Notes: generated from the sequence alone by a model not told the origin. Positions 27,857 to 36,682 are shown, counted from the stretch's first letter. The stretch is DNA of 38,226 nt from Candidatus Halocynthiibacter alkanivorans (GCF_003333265.1 NZ_QOLB01000080.1:1-38226); one strand, 5' to 3'. Numbers and translations are program-made.

Positions 27857-29032
27857 CTATTGGCGTTCTTCCAGTGCCAAAGCCGGCGGCGTCGCTTCAG
27901 CGACCCCCATCTGCGCCAGAGTTTCCCCGGCGGCGGCAACAACCTGCCGCATGACAGCGCCATCCATCTGGCCGATACATCCGACCCGAAAACTGTCCGC
28001 GACGGTCAATTTCCCCGGGTAGATAATAAAGCCCCGCTGCTTCATCAGCGCATAAAACCGTTCAAAAGAAAAGTTGGGGTCCGCCGGGCAAAAGAACGTC
28101 ACGATGATGGGCGACAACCAGCGCTGCGTCAGCAGCGTCTCAAATCCCAACTCTCTCATACCGGCCACCAGCACATCCCGGTTCTGCCCATAACGGGCAC
28201 CACGCGCCGCCACGCCGCCTTCCAGCTCATGCGCGCGCAACGCTTCCAGAAATGCAGCAACCACATGAGTAGGCGGGGTAAACCGCCACTGCCCCGTCTT
28301 GTTCATATGCGCCCATTGTGCATGCACATCCAGTGACAGCGAGTTGCTGTTGCCTTCTGCGGCCTGCAATTCGCTTTTTCGGGCGATGATAAAGCCAAAG
28401 CCCGGCACCCCTTCGATGCATTTGTTGGCCGAGGACACCAGCGCCTCAAAGCGGATTTGATCCGCTTCCAGCGCAATGGCACCAAAGGCCGACATGCTGT
28501 CTATCAGCAACTTGCGGCCAGCGGCATAGGTGGCTTCTGATATCTCCGCCACAGGGTTCAGGATGCCCGAACTGGTTTCGCAATGGATCGCCACCACATG
28601 GCTGATCGCCGGATCATCCGCAAGAATCTGCGCCACCTCAAAACCCCGCGGCGGCAGGTAATCACCTTTGTCCAGCAGCACATAGTCGCGCCCGAGATAC
28701 GCCAGCGTCAGCGCCGCGCGTTGCCCGTAGGCGCCATTGGCCAGCACAAGCGCTTTGCCATCGCGCGGGATGAACGAGCCCAGCATGGCTTCGACCGAAA
28801 ACGTACCACTGCCCTGCATTGGCACACAGTCAAAATCCTCGGACCCCGGCCCCAGCAACGCCAGCAAACGATCGCGCATCTGCTGCGTCATGGCCCGGAA
28901 TTCGGCATCCCAGCTGCCCCAGTCGCGCAGCATCGCCTGTTTTACCGGGTAGGAGGTGGTCAGCGGGCCAGGCGTCAGCAGATAGGGCTCCCCCAACCGG
29001 GGCGCTTCAATTGGTACGGATCCAGCGGTCAT
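27857..29032 (-). CDS. phnW: 2-aminoethylphosphonate:pyruvate transaminase PhnW
   Basis: This is a 391-residue class V PLP transaminase moving the amino group of AEP to pyruvate, giving phosphonoacetaldehyde and alanine. Diagnostic segments are [65 protein letters not shown], the pyridine-binding Asp178 in [12 protein letters not shown], and Schiff-base Lys204 in [14 protein letters not shown]. Near the C-terminus [19 protein letters not shown] is typical. A GGAG lies 7 bases before the ATG. It is divergent from a LysR regulator with a symmetric box between them. The companion hydrolase phnX is not in the window. Confidence 0.96.
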   Translation of the reverse strand: MTAGSVPIEAPRLGEPYLLTPGPLTTSYPVKQAMLRDWGSWDAEFRAMTQQMRDRLLALLGPGSEDFDCVPMQGSGTFSVEAMLGSFIPRDGKALVLANGAYGQRAALTLAYLGRDYVLLDKGDYLPPRGFEVAQILADDPAISHVVAIHCETSSGILNPVAEISEATYAAGRKLLIDSMSAFGAIALEADQIRFEALVSSANKCIEGVPGFGFIIARKSELQAAEGNSNSLSLDVHAQWAHMNKTGQWRFTPPTHVVAAFLEALRAHELEGGVAARGARYGQNRDVLVAGMRELGFETLLTQRWLSPIIVTFFCPADPNFSFERFYALMKQRGFIIYPGKLTVADSFRVGCIGQMDGAVMRQVVAAAGETLAQMGVAEATPPALALEERQ

Positions 29033-29092
29033 CTTTCATCTCCGAAAATGTGGTCTGAGAACAGCATTGCAGCACCGCTTCCCATATGTAAA

Positions 29093-29107
29093 ATTGCAAT
29101 ATACAAT
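29093..29107. promoter_or_regulatory. LysR-type binding box in the phnW-lysR divergent region
   Basis: The 15-mer ATTG-CAATATA-CAAT is a clean ATTG-N7-CAAT dyad and fits the T-N11-A rule of LysR-type regulators. It lies 61 bases upstream of phnW and 44 bases upstream of lysR, in a suitable place for co-inducer-dependent activation of phnW and autoregulation. Confidence 0.55.
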
Positions 29108-29150
29108 CGAAATATAGGCTGGGCTTATAGGTTGGCTCAGGGGGGAATTC

Positions 29151-30053
29151 ATGCGCTACAGCCAGTTAAAAGCGTTCCACCATGTCGCATTGCTTGGCGG
29201 GTTTTCACGCGCCGCCGAAGCGCTGTTTCTGACCCAGCCGGCAATTTCTGAACAGGTGCGCAAACTCGAGCAAGAACACGACGTGTTGTTGTTTTTCCGC
29301 GAGCGCAAACGCACACGGTTAACTGAGGCCGGGGAACTTCTGTTCCGGCTGACCAAACAGTTCTTTGAAATCGAACAACAAATTTCAGAATACATGTCGG
29401 AGACCAGCGCCATTACGGACGGCGCGCTGCGCATAATCGCAGATTCAGCCCATCACGTGACCGATATTCTTGGCAAGTTCCAAAAACGCTACCCGGGCGT
29501 TGTGGTCTCGCTGCGCTCCGGCAATACCGAAGAGATTCTGGAAGGGTTGCGCAGCTACAGTGCTGAGATCGGCGTGGTCGGGGGCCTGTCGCGCGGCAGG
29601 GAAATGGAAACGCTGGACCTCGGCAGCTCCGAGATTGTCGCATTTGCGGCCAAAGGGTACTTTTCCGCTGAGAAAACCAGCATCAGCCTGGCAGAACTGT
29701 CCAATTTGCCACTGATCTTCCGCGAAGTCGGGTCGAAAACCCGTCAAAAGCTTGAAGATGCGGCCAGTGCAAAAGGCGTGCCGCTGTTGGCCACTATTGT
29801 GGCCGAAGGGCGCGAAGCGGTGCGCGAGGTCGTGGCTTCAGGCGCGGGTGTCGGTTTTGTCTCGCTGGCGGAATACGGCCATGATGACCGCCTGATCAAA
29901 CTGACCCTGCAGGACGTCAGCATACACATGAGCGAAACCATGGTGCATCTCGGGCAACGCCGTGATGTCAAAGTGATCCGGGCCTTCATGGACATCGCGC
30001 GCGCTTGCCAGGCTGAGACGCCTCCAGAACAGAAAAAACCCGCCAACAGATGA
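29151..30053 (+). CDS. LysR-family transcriptional regulator of the AEP locus
   Basis: This is a 300-residue LysR regulator. The N-terminal winged helix-turn-helix (1-60) reads MRYSQLKAFHHVALLGGFSRAAEALFLTQPAISEQVRKLEQ; the remaining 210 residues form the ligand-binding LysR_substrate domain, with PLIFREVGSKTRQKLED and VREVVASGAGVGFVSLAEYG. A strong AGGGGGGA ribosome-binding site precedes the ATG. It is divergent from phnW and convergent with the aep ABC operon. By family and position it probably controls phnW (and perhaps the transporter) in response to AEP or a breakdown product. Its last codons lie inside the terminator of the opposite transcript. Confidence 0.93.
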   Translation: MRYSQLKAFHHVALLGGFSRAAEALFLTQPAISEQVRKLEQEHDVLLFFRERKRTRLTEAGELLFRLTKQFFEIEQQISEYMSETSAITDGALRIIADSAHHVTDILGKFQKRYPGVVVSLRSGNTEEILEGLRSYSAEIGVVGGLSRGREMETLDLGSSEIVAFAAKGYFSAEKTSISLAELSNLPLIFREVGSKTRQKLEDAASAKGVPLLATIVAEGREAVREVVASGAGVGFVSLAEYGHDDRLIKLTLQDVSIHMSETMVHLGQRRDVKVIRAFMDIARACQAETPPEQKKPANR

Positions 30054-30063
30054 CTGTGGCGGG
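30033..30063 (-). terminator. Rho-independent terminator of the aep transporter operon, overlapping the lysR end
   Basis: Read on the minus strand, CCCGCC-ACAG with loop TCAT and CTGTT-GGCGGG forms a 10-bp stem with one bulged base, followed by TTTTTT. It lies 24 bases past the permease stop and includes the lysR stop codon. On the plus strand no T-run follows, so it is directional toward the ABC operon. Confidence 0.85.
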
Positions 30064-30086
30064 CTGTTCGCGGGGCTTTCAGCAGA

Positions 30087-32108
30087 TTAACGCGCCCGCC
30101 AGGCCTGGGTCCGGCGCAGAATACCTTTAGAGGCCAGCAGGTGAAGAATACGCGCAGCCGCGTTGGTATAAAATATCATCATTCCCATCGCCGCCGCCGG
30201 CGCAATGTCCCCGGCATCATCCATGTTCAGAACCGCAACCGAAGCCAGTGTCGTTTTGGGCGAATACAGAAACACCACCGCCGACACCGTCGTCATCGCA
30301 TTCACAAACAGGTAGATCGATATATCCAGCACCGAGGGCAGGCACACCGGCACGGTGACCCGGCTGAACAGTTTTAATGTCGGCTGCTTGAGGGACGCCG
30401 ACACCGATTCAAATTCCCGGTCCATCTGTTTCAGCGCCGTCACTGCGGTCAGGTGCGACACAGTATAAAAATGGGTCACCGAAACCATCACCAGAATGGC
30501 CATTGTGCCATAGATCGGATTCAGCGGATTGGCCGGATTGTTGAAGAAAAAGATATAAGCCAGCCCCAGCACCATACCCGGGATTGCCATTGGCAGCATG
30601 GCAATCATCTGGAATATGGCCCGCCCGGTCCTGAACCCGTTCGACTTTTCGACCAGATAGGCGCCAAAAAACACAATGGATGTGCCCACAACTGCGGTAA
30701 ACAGCGCCATTCTGATCGAGTTGAAATAGGACCTCCAGCCGCCACCGTCCATTTTGTCGAACTGATAATTGTTCAGGCTCAGGCTCAGGTCATAAGGCCA
30801 GAATTTGATCAGCGCGGCATACTGACAGACCGCCAGAATACCGATGATAAACAGGGCAATGAGGCTGCAGAACGCAAGGAATATCCGGTCGAACTTCAGG
30901 TCGACTTGCGGCTGAAAGGGCACCGAGCGCGAGGTGAGAAGGGCCACCTGTTTGCTTTGCACCAGCCGGTCGATGGCAAAAGCAAAGATCGCCGGCACCA
31001 CCAGAACCACCGAAACCACCGCACCCATTTCAAAATTCTGCTGGCCAATGACCTGTTTGTAGATATCAACCGCCAGCACGTTGAATTGTCCGCCGATGAC
31101 TTTGGGCAGACCGAAATCGGTGATCACCAGGTTGAACACCACAAAAGCGGCTGAAATCAAACCATACCGCGCGCCCGGGATGGTCACGGTCCAGAAAGTA
31201 CGCCAGCGGGTGGCGCGCAGCGAGGTCGCCGCTTCATAAAGCCGGGAATCTGAAATCGCCAACGCGGTGCTGATGATCAGAAACGCATGTGGAAAAGTAA
31301 AAAACACTGAGCCGATAACAATGCCGATCGGCCCATAGATACTGGCCCCGAACAGCAACTCTTTCAGCATACCCTGATTGCCAAACAGATAGACCAGCGC
31401 AATGCCGGGCAACAGCGAAGGCACCAGCAGCGGCGCCATCGCCACCAGGCGGAAAAAGCCTTTATACCGCATGCAGCTCCGGTTCAGCGCATAGGCAAAC
31501 CAAAATGCGATGGAGACGGTGATCAGCGTGCTCAGCACCGATATCCAAAGCGAATTCTTGATCGAATTGAACAGCGCTGGCGTCGAGAAGTAATTGATAA
31601 AATTATCAAATCCGGTCGATTTCACCGGACGCAGCTGAACCCGGCGGAAGGTGTTAGAATCCAGCTCCAACCAGTCAATGCTGTCATTTAAGGTTGAGCC
31701 GACCAGAAAGCGTCCGCCGGCAACACTGTTGCGCACCTGGTAGCGCACCGGGCTGCGAAAACTGAAGTCAGGGAAGAGTTTTGTCACTCCCAGACGGCCG
31801 TCAGATCCGGTGTTCAGTTCACTGTCACCATAGGCGGCGCTGCGCAGGTTCAGCGCAGCGCCGTCAATAATTGCGCCACCAAAGGCACCGGTCTCGTCAC
31901 TGACCTGAAACTCATATTGAGACAGCTCAAAGCGATAGGTTGAAAAGGATTTGGAGAGCATCGTGTAAAGCGGAAACGCCAGCGTCACCAGCAGGTACAG
32001 CGCGATGATAACCATGCCAGCGCGCATCATAATATCATCACGGCTCAGCTTGCCTTTGACTGTCGGCCCAGCCGGCAACACGTGTTTTCCCGGGGTCAGC
32101 GTGCTCAT
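30087..32108 (-). CDS. aepW: AEP ABC transporter permease, fused double-module (AepW-like)
   Basis: This is a 673-residue inner-membrane protein with two BPD_transp_1 modules in one chain, as in FbpB-like and AEP permeases. After a first helix (about 30-52) comes a large extracytoplasmic insert (about 55-185), then module 1 (about 190-390) with TSLRATRWRTFWTVTIPGARYGLISAAFVVFN, then module 2 (about 410-665) with SASLKQPTLKLFSRVTVPVCLPSVLDIS; both contain the EAA-type loop that contacts the ATPase. Its ATG overlaps the ATPase stop by four bases. The AEP assignment comes from the binding protein and phnW context. The insert is longer than usual for the family. Confidence 0.85.
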   Translation of the reverse strand: MSTLTPGKHVLPAGPTVKGKLSRDDIMMRAGMVIIALYLLVTLAFPLYTMLSKSFSTYRFELSQYEFQVSDETGAFGGAIIDGAALNLRSAAYGDSELNTGSDGRLGVTKLFPDFSFRSPVRYQVRNSVAGGRFLVGSTLNDSIDWLELDSNTFRRVQLRPVKSTGFDNFINYFSTPALFNSIKNSLWISVLSTLITVSIAFWFAYALNRSCMRYKGFFRLVAMAPLLVPSLLPGIALVYLFGNQGMLKELLFGASIYGPIGIVIGSVFFTFPHAFLIISTALAISDSRLYEAATSLRATRWRTFWTVTIPGARYGLISAAFVVFNLVITDFGLPKVIGGQFNVLAVDIYKQVIGQQNFEMGAVVSVVLVVPAIFAFAIDRLVQSKQVALLTSRSVPFQPQVDLKFDRIFLAFCSLIALFIIGILAVCQYAALIKFWPYDLSLSLNNYQFDKMDGGGWRSYFNSIRMALFTAVVGTSIVFFGAYLVEKSNGFRTGRAIFQMIAMLPMAIPGMVLGLAYIFFFNNPANPLNPIYGTMAILVMVSVTHFYTVSHLTAVTALKQMDREFESVSASLKQPTLKLFSRVTVPVCLPSVLDISIYLFVNAMTTVSAVVFLYSPKTTLASVAVLNMDDAGDIAPAAAMGMMIFYTNAAARILHLLASKGILRRTQAWRAR

Positions 32109-33265
32109 CCCTGCGCCTCCGGGCGTGCGAACGCCATCAGCCGGCTGTCGGGCAACTCAACCGTCATGGTCTGACCCCTTTCAAGCGCCAGCCTGCGGAT
32201 GGCATTGACTGAAAAATCTGCAATCAGACCCGAAACCCCGAAACGCTCATTCCGCAGGTGACAGCGCCAGAAGGAGCCAAGGAATTCCATCTCGTCCAGA
32301 AGCACGTCAATGCAGTTTTCTTCCCCCTCCCCGGCAACATGACCGGTCTGGTGCGGGATGACATCCTCAGGACGGATCGCCGCCACCACCGCTGTGCCTG
32401 CGGCAAAGTTGTGATCCAGGCAGGCAAAGCTTTTTTCGCCCACCTGAAGCCGCCCGTCCGCAGCGACCGATGCCGCGATTTGGTTCATCTCGCCAATAAA
32501 ATCTGCCACAAACAAATTAGCCGGCGCGCGATAAATTTCGGTCGGGGATCCGATCTGCTCAATCACGCCCTCATTCATCACCACGATACGGTCCGCCATC
32601 GACAGCGCTTCTTCCTGATCATGGGTCACCATCACTGTGGTCACGCCCAGCTTGCGCTGAAGCTCTTTGATCTCGTGGCGCAGATGTACCCGCACTTTAG
32701 CGTCCAGCGCTGACAGCGGTTCATCCAGCAGTAACAGACCCGGTTTGGTGGCAATTGCGCGCGCCAGAGCAATGCGTTGCTGCTGCCCGCCGGACAGCTG
32801 GGCCGGGTATTTCCTGCCCTGCTCCGGCAGGCCGACCAGCTCAAGCAATTCGGCAACGCGTGCCACTATTTCAGATTTGTTGCGACCACTGTTTTCCAGC
32901 CCGAAGGCGATGTTTTTTTCGATCGTCAGATTTGGGAACAAAGCATAGGACTGAAAGACGATGCCAAAATCCCGCTCTGAAGGCGGCAGGTTTGACACGT
33001 CCAGCCCCCCCTGTAGTACCGAGCCCCTGGTTTGCAGATCCAGCCCGGCAATTGCCCGCAGCAGCGTGGTTTTGCCACAGCCCGACGGCCCCAGAAAACA
33101 AACAAATTCGCCCTCATGTATATCAAGAGAAATGTCTTTGAGCGCCAGAAAAGCCCCGAAAGCTTTCCACAGGTTCGCGATGCTCAGATAAGGGGCGCTG
33201 GCGGGATCAGTCTCCCGCGTGTCTGTGGGAATGGATTTCAGCTGGCCGGAAGTGGATTGAATCAC
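32105..33265 (-). CDS. aepV: AEP ABC transporter ATP-binding protein (AepV-like)
   Basis: This is a 386-residue ABC ATPase of the PotA/FbpC class. Walker A is FLGPSGCGKTTLLRAIAGL, the signature LSGGQQQRIALARAIA, Walker B LLLLDEPLSALDAKV, and the H-loop VMVTHDQEEALSMADRI; the C-terminal third (about 260-380) is a TOBE-type regulatory domain with PEDVIPHQ. The GTG at 33265 is chosen because AAGGA lies 8 bases ahead; an ATG at 33292 and a TTG at 33304 are also in frame but lack a site. It is the second gene of the aepX-aepV-aepW operon. The sequence alone could also fit an iron or polyamine importer. Confidence 0.86.
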   Translation of the reverse strand: MIQSTSGQLKSIPTDTRETDPASAPYLSIANLWKAFGAFLALKDISLDIHEGEFVCFLGPSGCGKTTLLRAIAGLDLQTRGSVLQGGLDVSNLPPSERDFGIVFQSYALFPNLTIEKNIAFGLENSGRNKSEIVARVAELLELVGLPEQGRKYPAQLSGGQQQRIALARAIATKPGLLLLDEPLSALDAKVRVHLRHEIKELQRKLGVTTVMVTHDQEEALSMADRIVVMNEGVIEQIGSPTEIYRAPANLFVADFIGEMNQIAASVAADGRLQVGEKSFACLDHNFAAGTAVVAAIRPEDVIPHQTGHVAGEGEENCIDVLLDEMEFLGSFWRCHLRNERFGVSGLIADFSVNAIRRLALERGQTMTVELPDSRLMAFARPEAQG

Positions 33266-33344
33266 AAAAGTCGTCCTTACCTGTTCACGCATGCTGCGCG
33301 TCAATTTCTCGATTAAGTACCTCAGGTCTTGATTGGTAAGCAGA

Positions 33345-33371
33345 TGCGCGAAGGGGCGTGCCCTTCGCGCA
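33345..33371 (-). terminator. Intercistronic hairpin between aepX and aepV
   Basis: A perfect 11-bp stem (TGCGCGAAGGG with CCCTTCGCGCA) with a 5-base loop lies 6 bases past the aepX stop and has no T-run. As with the hairpin after xylF, it probably protects the binding-protein message or reduces read-through into the ATPase and permease genes. Confidence 0.72.
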
Positions 33372-33377
33372 ACTGGT

Positions 33378-34397
33378 TTACTTGGCTTCGGATTTTCCGT
33401 CGTAGCGCGACTGCCATTCTTTCAGAATGGCCGCGCGGTTGTTGGCGGCAAATTCGAAATCATTGTCAATCATCGCCTCCAGCAGACCCTCGGGGAAATA
33501 TTCGACTGGTTTTGCGATCCCCGGATAAGCGACAACGGCATACCCGGTATTGTACATCTCATTGGCCGCTTTCGTGACGGTGAAATCTACCAGCGCTTTT
33601 GCGGCATCCAGATTTGCGGTTCCGGCGACAATCGCGGTCGCTTCCATGTCCCAGCCGACACCTTCAGAGGGCACTATGATTTCCAGCGGCGCGCCCGCGG
33701 CTTTGGATTTCGCACCGCGGAAAGCGAACGACACGCCGATCGGGATTTCACCCGCTGCCGCCAGTTTACAGGGCTTGGAGCCGGAATGGGTGTAGCGTGC
33801 AATGTTGGAGTGCAGCCCGTCCATAAAGTCCCAGCCGCCCTCTTCGCCAAACATCTGCAGCCAGCTCGACACATCAAGAAAGCCCGTGCCTGAGGAATTC
33901 GGGTTCGGCATGATAATCTGGCCAGCATATTGCGGATCGGTCAGGTCCTGCCAGGACGTGGGTGGCGTCAGGCCGGCTTTTTCAGCCTCGATCGTATTGT
34001 AACAGACTGCCGCAACCCAGGCGTCCATGCCAACCCATGCGGGCGGATTGTCTGCATCAACAAATTTTACATCCAGCGCTTCTACGCCCGCAGGCGCATA
34101 GGGTTCCAGCATGCCTTCCGACTTCAATAATAAGAGAGAGGTCGCCGCCAGGCCCCAGATGACATCCGCCTGGGGGTTGTCACGCTCGGCCAGCAGCTTG
34201 GCGGTGATTATGCCGGTGGAATCGCGCACCCAGTTGATTTTAATATCAGGATTGCTCTCGTTGAACGTCTCAGCGTAACGTGCCAGATCTTCCGCTTCAA
34301 CGGCGGTATAGACGGTCAGTTCCGTCTGCGCCGCCACAGATGTGGCCAGCAGCGCGCCGGCAGCCAGCGATGTAAAAACCGAAGTTATTCGTCTCAT
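33378..34397 (-). CDS. aepX: AEP ABC transporter substrate-binding protein (AepX-like)
   Basis: This is a 339-residue periplasmic binding protein of the ABC class that includes FbpA-like iron-binding proteins. A signal peptide (about 1-23, ATSVAAQ) precedes ELTVYTAVEAEDLARYAETFNESNPDI. The AEP-family segment ADVIWGLAATSLLLLKSEGMLEPYAP is visible, as are AWVAAVCYNTIEAE and MPNPNSSGTGFLD. The iron-binding tyrosine pair of FbpA near the C-terminus is not evident. GAGGAGAG precedes the ATG. It heads an operon with an ATPase and a fused permease, and phnW lies about 4 kb away. The name follows the AepXVW system of marine bacteria; affinity for AEP is inferred. Confidence 0.86.
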   Translation of the reverse strand: MRRITSVFTSLAAGALLATSVAAQTELTVYTAVEAEDLARYAETFNESNPDIKINWVRDSTGIITAKLLAERDNPQADVIWGLAATSLLLLKSEGMLEPYAPAGVEALDVKFVDADNPPAWVGMDAWVAAVCYNTIEAEKAGLTPPTSWQDLTDPQYAGQIIMPNPNSSGTGFLDVSSWLQMFGEEGGWDFMDGLHSNIARYTHSGSKPCKLAAAGEIPIGVSFAFRGAKSKAAGAPLEIIVPSEGVGWDMEATAIVAGTANLDAAKALVDFTVTKAANEMYNTGYAVVAYPGIAKPVEYFPEGLLEAMIDNDFEFAANNRAAILKEWQSRYDGKSEAK

Positions 34398-34933
34398 GGG
34401 ACTCTCCTCTGTTATTTATAATTCTTATTCCCGAGTATTGGTTACCCTCTGTAATCGTCTTGAGTGCCGGCAGAAGTCTGGCAGAGTTACAGGACAAGAA
34501 AAATCGATTAATCCTACAACATCATTACCGTCGCTTATGTGTTTTTCCGCCGCGCTCTAACCTGAGCAAGTGTTAAACAAGCACGGTTCTGCGTCAAGAT
34601 ATCGGCAGCGACATCCTGTTTTCATGCCAGATCAGGCTCAGATGGGAACAGGGCAGATGGTGTCAGCCTCCCGATGGGAAACCGCATTGGCGGCAGAAGG
34701 ACCAGTCTGCAATGTCTGCCACCTTGTGCGCACCGGCATCCGCAGCGCTGATTTCGAGACAGCCTTCGCCACAATTGATCAGCTGTAATCCGCTTCACTA
34801 TTTGGGGTGTACCGGTTTATCCGCCCGAAATAGCGTCAGCGCAGCATTAATGCAGCGCGTTTATGCCGTCAGCCTTGCGACATTGCCGCAAAGCTGACCT
34901 GGCTGGCCTTTTAGCCGCTGCATGCAGCCGGGC
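34398..34933. other. 536-base intergenic region between aepX and the Na/Pi-family transporter
   Basis: No credible gene: the longest open frames (about 60-75 codons) have no recognisable domain. The right part, upstream of aepX, contains an AT-rich TTATAAAT stretch that may be a -10 element and a GAGGAG ribosome-binding site. The left part holds the perfect palindrome GCATTAATGC (34844-34853) and a strong hairpin at 34868-34898. It could hide a small RNA or a remnant of a lost gene. Confidence 0.5.
34868..34898. terminator. Hairpin downstream of the Na/Pi-family transporter gene
   Basis: GTCAGC-C-TTGCG with loop ACATTGC and CGCAA-A-GCTGAC gives 11 paired bases with one C/A mismatch. It lies 35 bases beyond the transporter stop. 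On the plus strand CCTTTTAG follows after 10 bases; on the minus strand no T-run follows. A terminator or the core of a structured RNA are both possible. Confidence 0.5.
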
Positions 34934-36613
34934 CTATTTCACCTGGGACAGGCCTTCATCACTGATCGTCTCAATCAATCGGGTTTCCAGCAACTGCCCG
35001 CCCCGATACAGGATCGGATAGGCCACTGAGGCAATATGACTGTTGATCTCGCGATAGGTCCGCAGAGCTTCCAGGTGGATGTTGCTGGATTCAAAGCTGA
35101 TAGCCTCGCCGTCGCTCAGACGTTTCAGGTGCTTTTTGCGGCTGGAGCGTTCCATCCGCGCCATTTCGGATTTTTCCTCCAGCAGCAGCCGCGCACTTTC
35201 CAGGTCATCCGAAAGCAAAACGTTGAACCCCAGCGCCATATTCGCCAATACGCGCTCATGTATATTCACAAGCTCTTCGCGTCCCGCTTTTGAGAACTTG
35301 ATATTGCCGCCGGCCTTCTTTTTGGCCAGTGGCATCATGTGTTTTACCACAAGATCCCCGGCGGTTTCCAACGCGATGGCATATTCGGTAAGTTCGCGGG
35401 CGCGTTGCTGATCAAGCTCATCCATATCTTTTGGCAGTGCCGCGACATAGTGCCGGATATCATCAAGCGCCATGTTGACATGCGTCTCATGGCCAGCGAT
35501 TTCTGCCACCTGATCCTGTTGGTAACTGTGGAAATTATCCATCACCGGGATCGTCATCGTTTCAACCAGATGCGCCATACGCAACAGTTCCCGTTTGACA
35601 CAGGTCAGCGCCAGGTTGGGCGTCGCCAGCGCTGCATTGTCCAATACACTGCGGTTGATTTGCTGCACGACCTCGGCACCACCCTGCGCGTCTGGCAACA
35701 AGCGGGAAACAGGCGCCAGCAAGAAACGGCAGACCGGCAATGTCAGCAGCAATATCGCGTTAAACAGCACATGAGTATTGATCAGCGCCTGCGCCTCCCC
35801 CATGCCACTCAGATATTGCAACACCGGCAATTTGTTGACGATAAACAGCGCCAGCACAGCGCCGCTGCCCCGGATCAGAAAATTCGCCAGAGGCACCCGT
35901 CGCGCTTCTGCGCCCATATTTTTGGTCAGCCACATCGGTATCAGCGAACTGCCCAGGTTGGCGCCCAGCACGAGCGAAACACCCGCAACCATCGGCAGCG
36001 CTCCAATGGACACCAGCGTCACACACATCAGAATTACCGCAACACTTGAATGCATCACCCAGGCCAGAACCGCGCCGGCAATAAAGGCGGTGATAAAATC
36101 GGTCTCAAGGAAACCGGCAATTGACGGCAGAAACGCACTGTCGCGGATCGGATCCATCGTTTCACGCAGAAAACGCAGTGAAATCAAAATGAACGCGATG
36201 CCCATGAGTATGCGCCCCGCCTGCTTTAGTTTCCGGCGGTCAGATTTTATAAACAGCCCCCCGCCGATCGCGAGCAACAGTGGCACCAGCCATTCAAGTT
36301 TGAACGACAGCACCTGGATCAGCAGAGCTGAGCCAAGGTCGGCCCCGAGTACAACAGCTATCCCGGCGCCAAACCCGATCGCGCCGGTATTGGCAAACCC
36401 CGCAACCAGAATCGCAACCGCTGCGGAACTCTGCAGAATAACCGCAAGAACAAGCCCGGTTCCCGCGGCACTGAGCGGATGGCTGGTGGTGGTGACCACC
36501 CGTTTGAACGAGGCCCCAAAGGCGCGCTCAATCCCGGTACGCACCATGCGGACCGCATAGAGCAACAGCATCGTTGCGCCCATTAACTGCACTACAAATG
36601 AGACAATCGTCAT
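34934..36613 (-). CDS. Na/Pi-cotransporter family protein with PhoU-like C-terminal domain
   Basis: This is a 559-residue membrane protein. The N-terminal two thirds (about 1-330) carry two Na_Pi_cotrans repeats, with the QSSAA motif in LAVILQSSAAVAILVAGF, its partner HSSVAVILMCVTL, and GANLGSSLIPMWL. The C-terminal 200 residues are helical and PhoU-like (MDDIRHYVAAL, ERVLANMALGF and similar). YjbB-type members export phosphate from cells with excess Pi. The start at 36613 is chosen because GGAG lies 7 bases ahead; a GTG seven codons upstream is also in frame. Position beside the AEP locus fits release of surplus phosphate, but direction of transport is not shown by the sequence. Confidence 0.9.
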   Translation of the reverse strand: MTIVSFVVQLMGATMLLLYAVRMVRTGIERAFGASFKRVVTTTSHPLSAAGTGLVLAVILQSSAAVAILVAGFANTGAIGFGAGIAVVLGADLGSALLIQVLSFKLEWLVPLLLAIGGGLFIKSDRRKLKQAGRILMGIAFILISLRFLRETMDPIRDSAFLPSIAGFLETDFITAFIAGAVLAWVMHSSVAVILMCVTLVSIGALPMVAGVSLVLGANLGSSLIPMWLTKNMGAEARRVPLANFLIRGSGAVLALFIVNKLPVLQYLSGMGEAQALINTHVLFNAILLLTLPVCRFLLAPVSRLLPDAQGGAEVVQQINRSVLDNAALATPNLALTCVKRELLRMAHLVETMTIPVMDNFHSYQQDQVAEIAGHETHVNMALDDIRHYVAALPKDMDELDQQRARELTEYAIALETAGDLVVKHMMPLAKKKAGGNIKFSKAGREELVNIHERVLANMALGFNVLLSDDLESARLLLEEKSEMARMERSSRKKHLKRLSDGEAISFESSNIHLEALRTYREINSHIASVAYPILYRGGQLLETRLIETISDEGLSQVK

Positions 36614-36634
36614 CTTCAAACTCCACTCTAGCAC

Positions 36635-36651
36635 CCGACGTTTTGCGTCGG
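36635..36651 (-). other. Small hairpin just upstream of the Na/Pi-family gene
   Basis: CCGACG-TTTTG-CGTCGG is a perfect 6-bp stem-loop 22 bases upstream of the ATG in the 69-base gap after the DeoR gene. On the minus strand it is followed by GTGCTAG, not T's, so it may affect translation or partly stop read-through from the regulator gene. Confidence 0.35.
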
Positions 36652-36682
36652 CAACCGGGCCACTGCCGGTCCTGAATATTCT

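Noticed and set aside
34398-34520. PhoB box upstream of aepX
   Set aside because: Only a partial CTGTAAC half-site is present and the second half does not match.
34570-34788. Open frame (72 codons) in the gap upstream of aepX
   Set aside because: No ribosome-binding site and no family resemblance; kept as non-coding.
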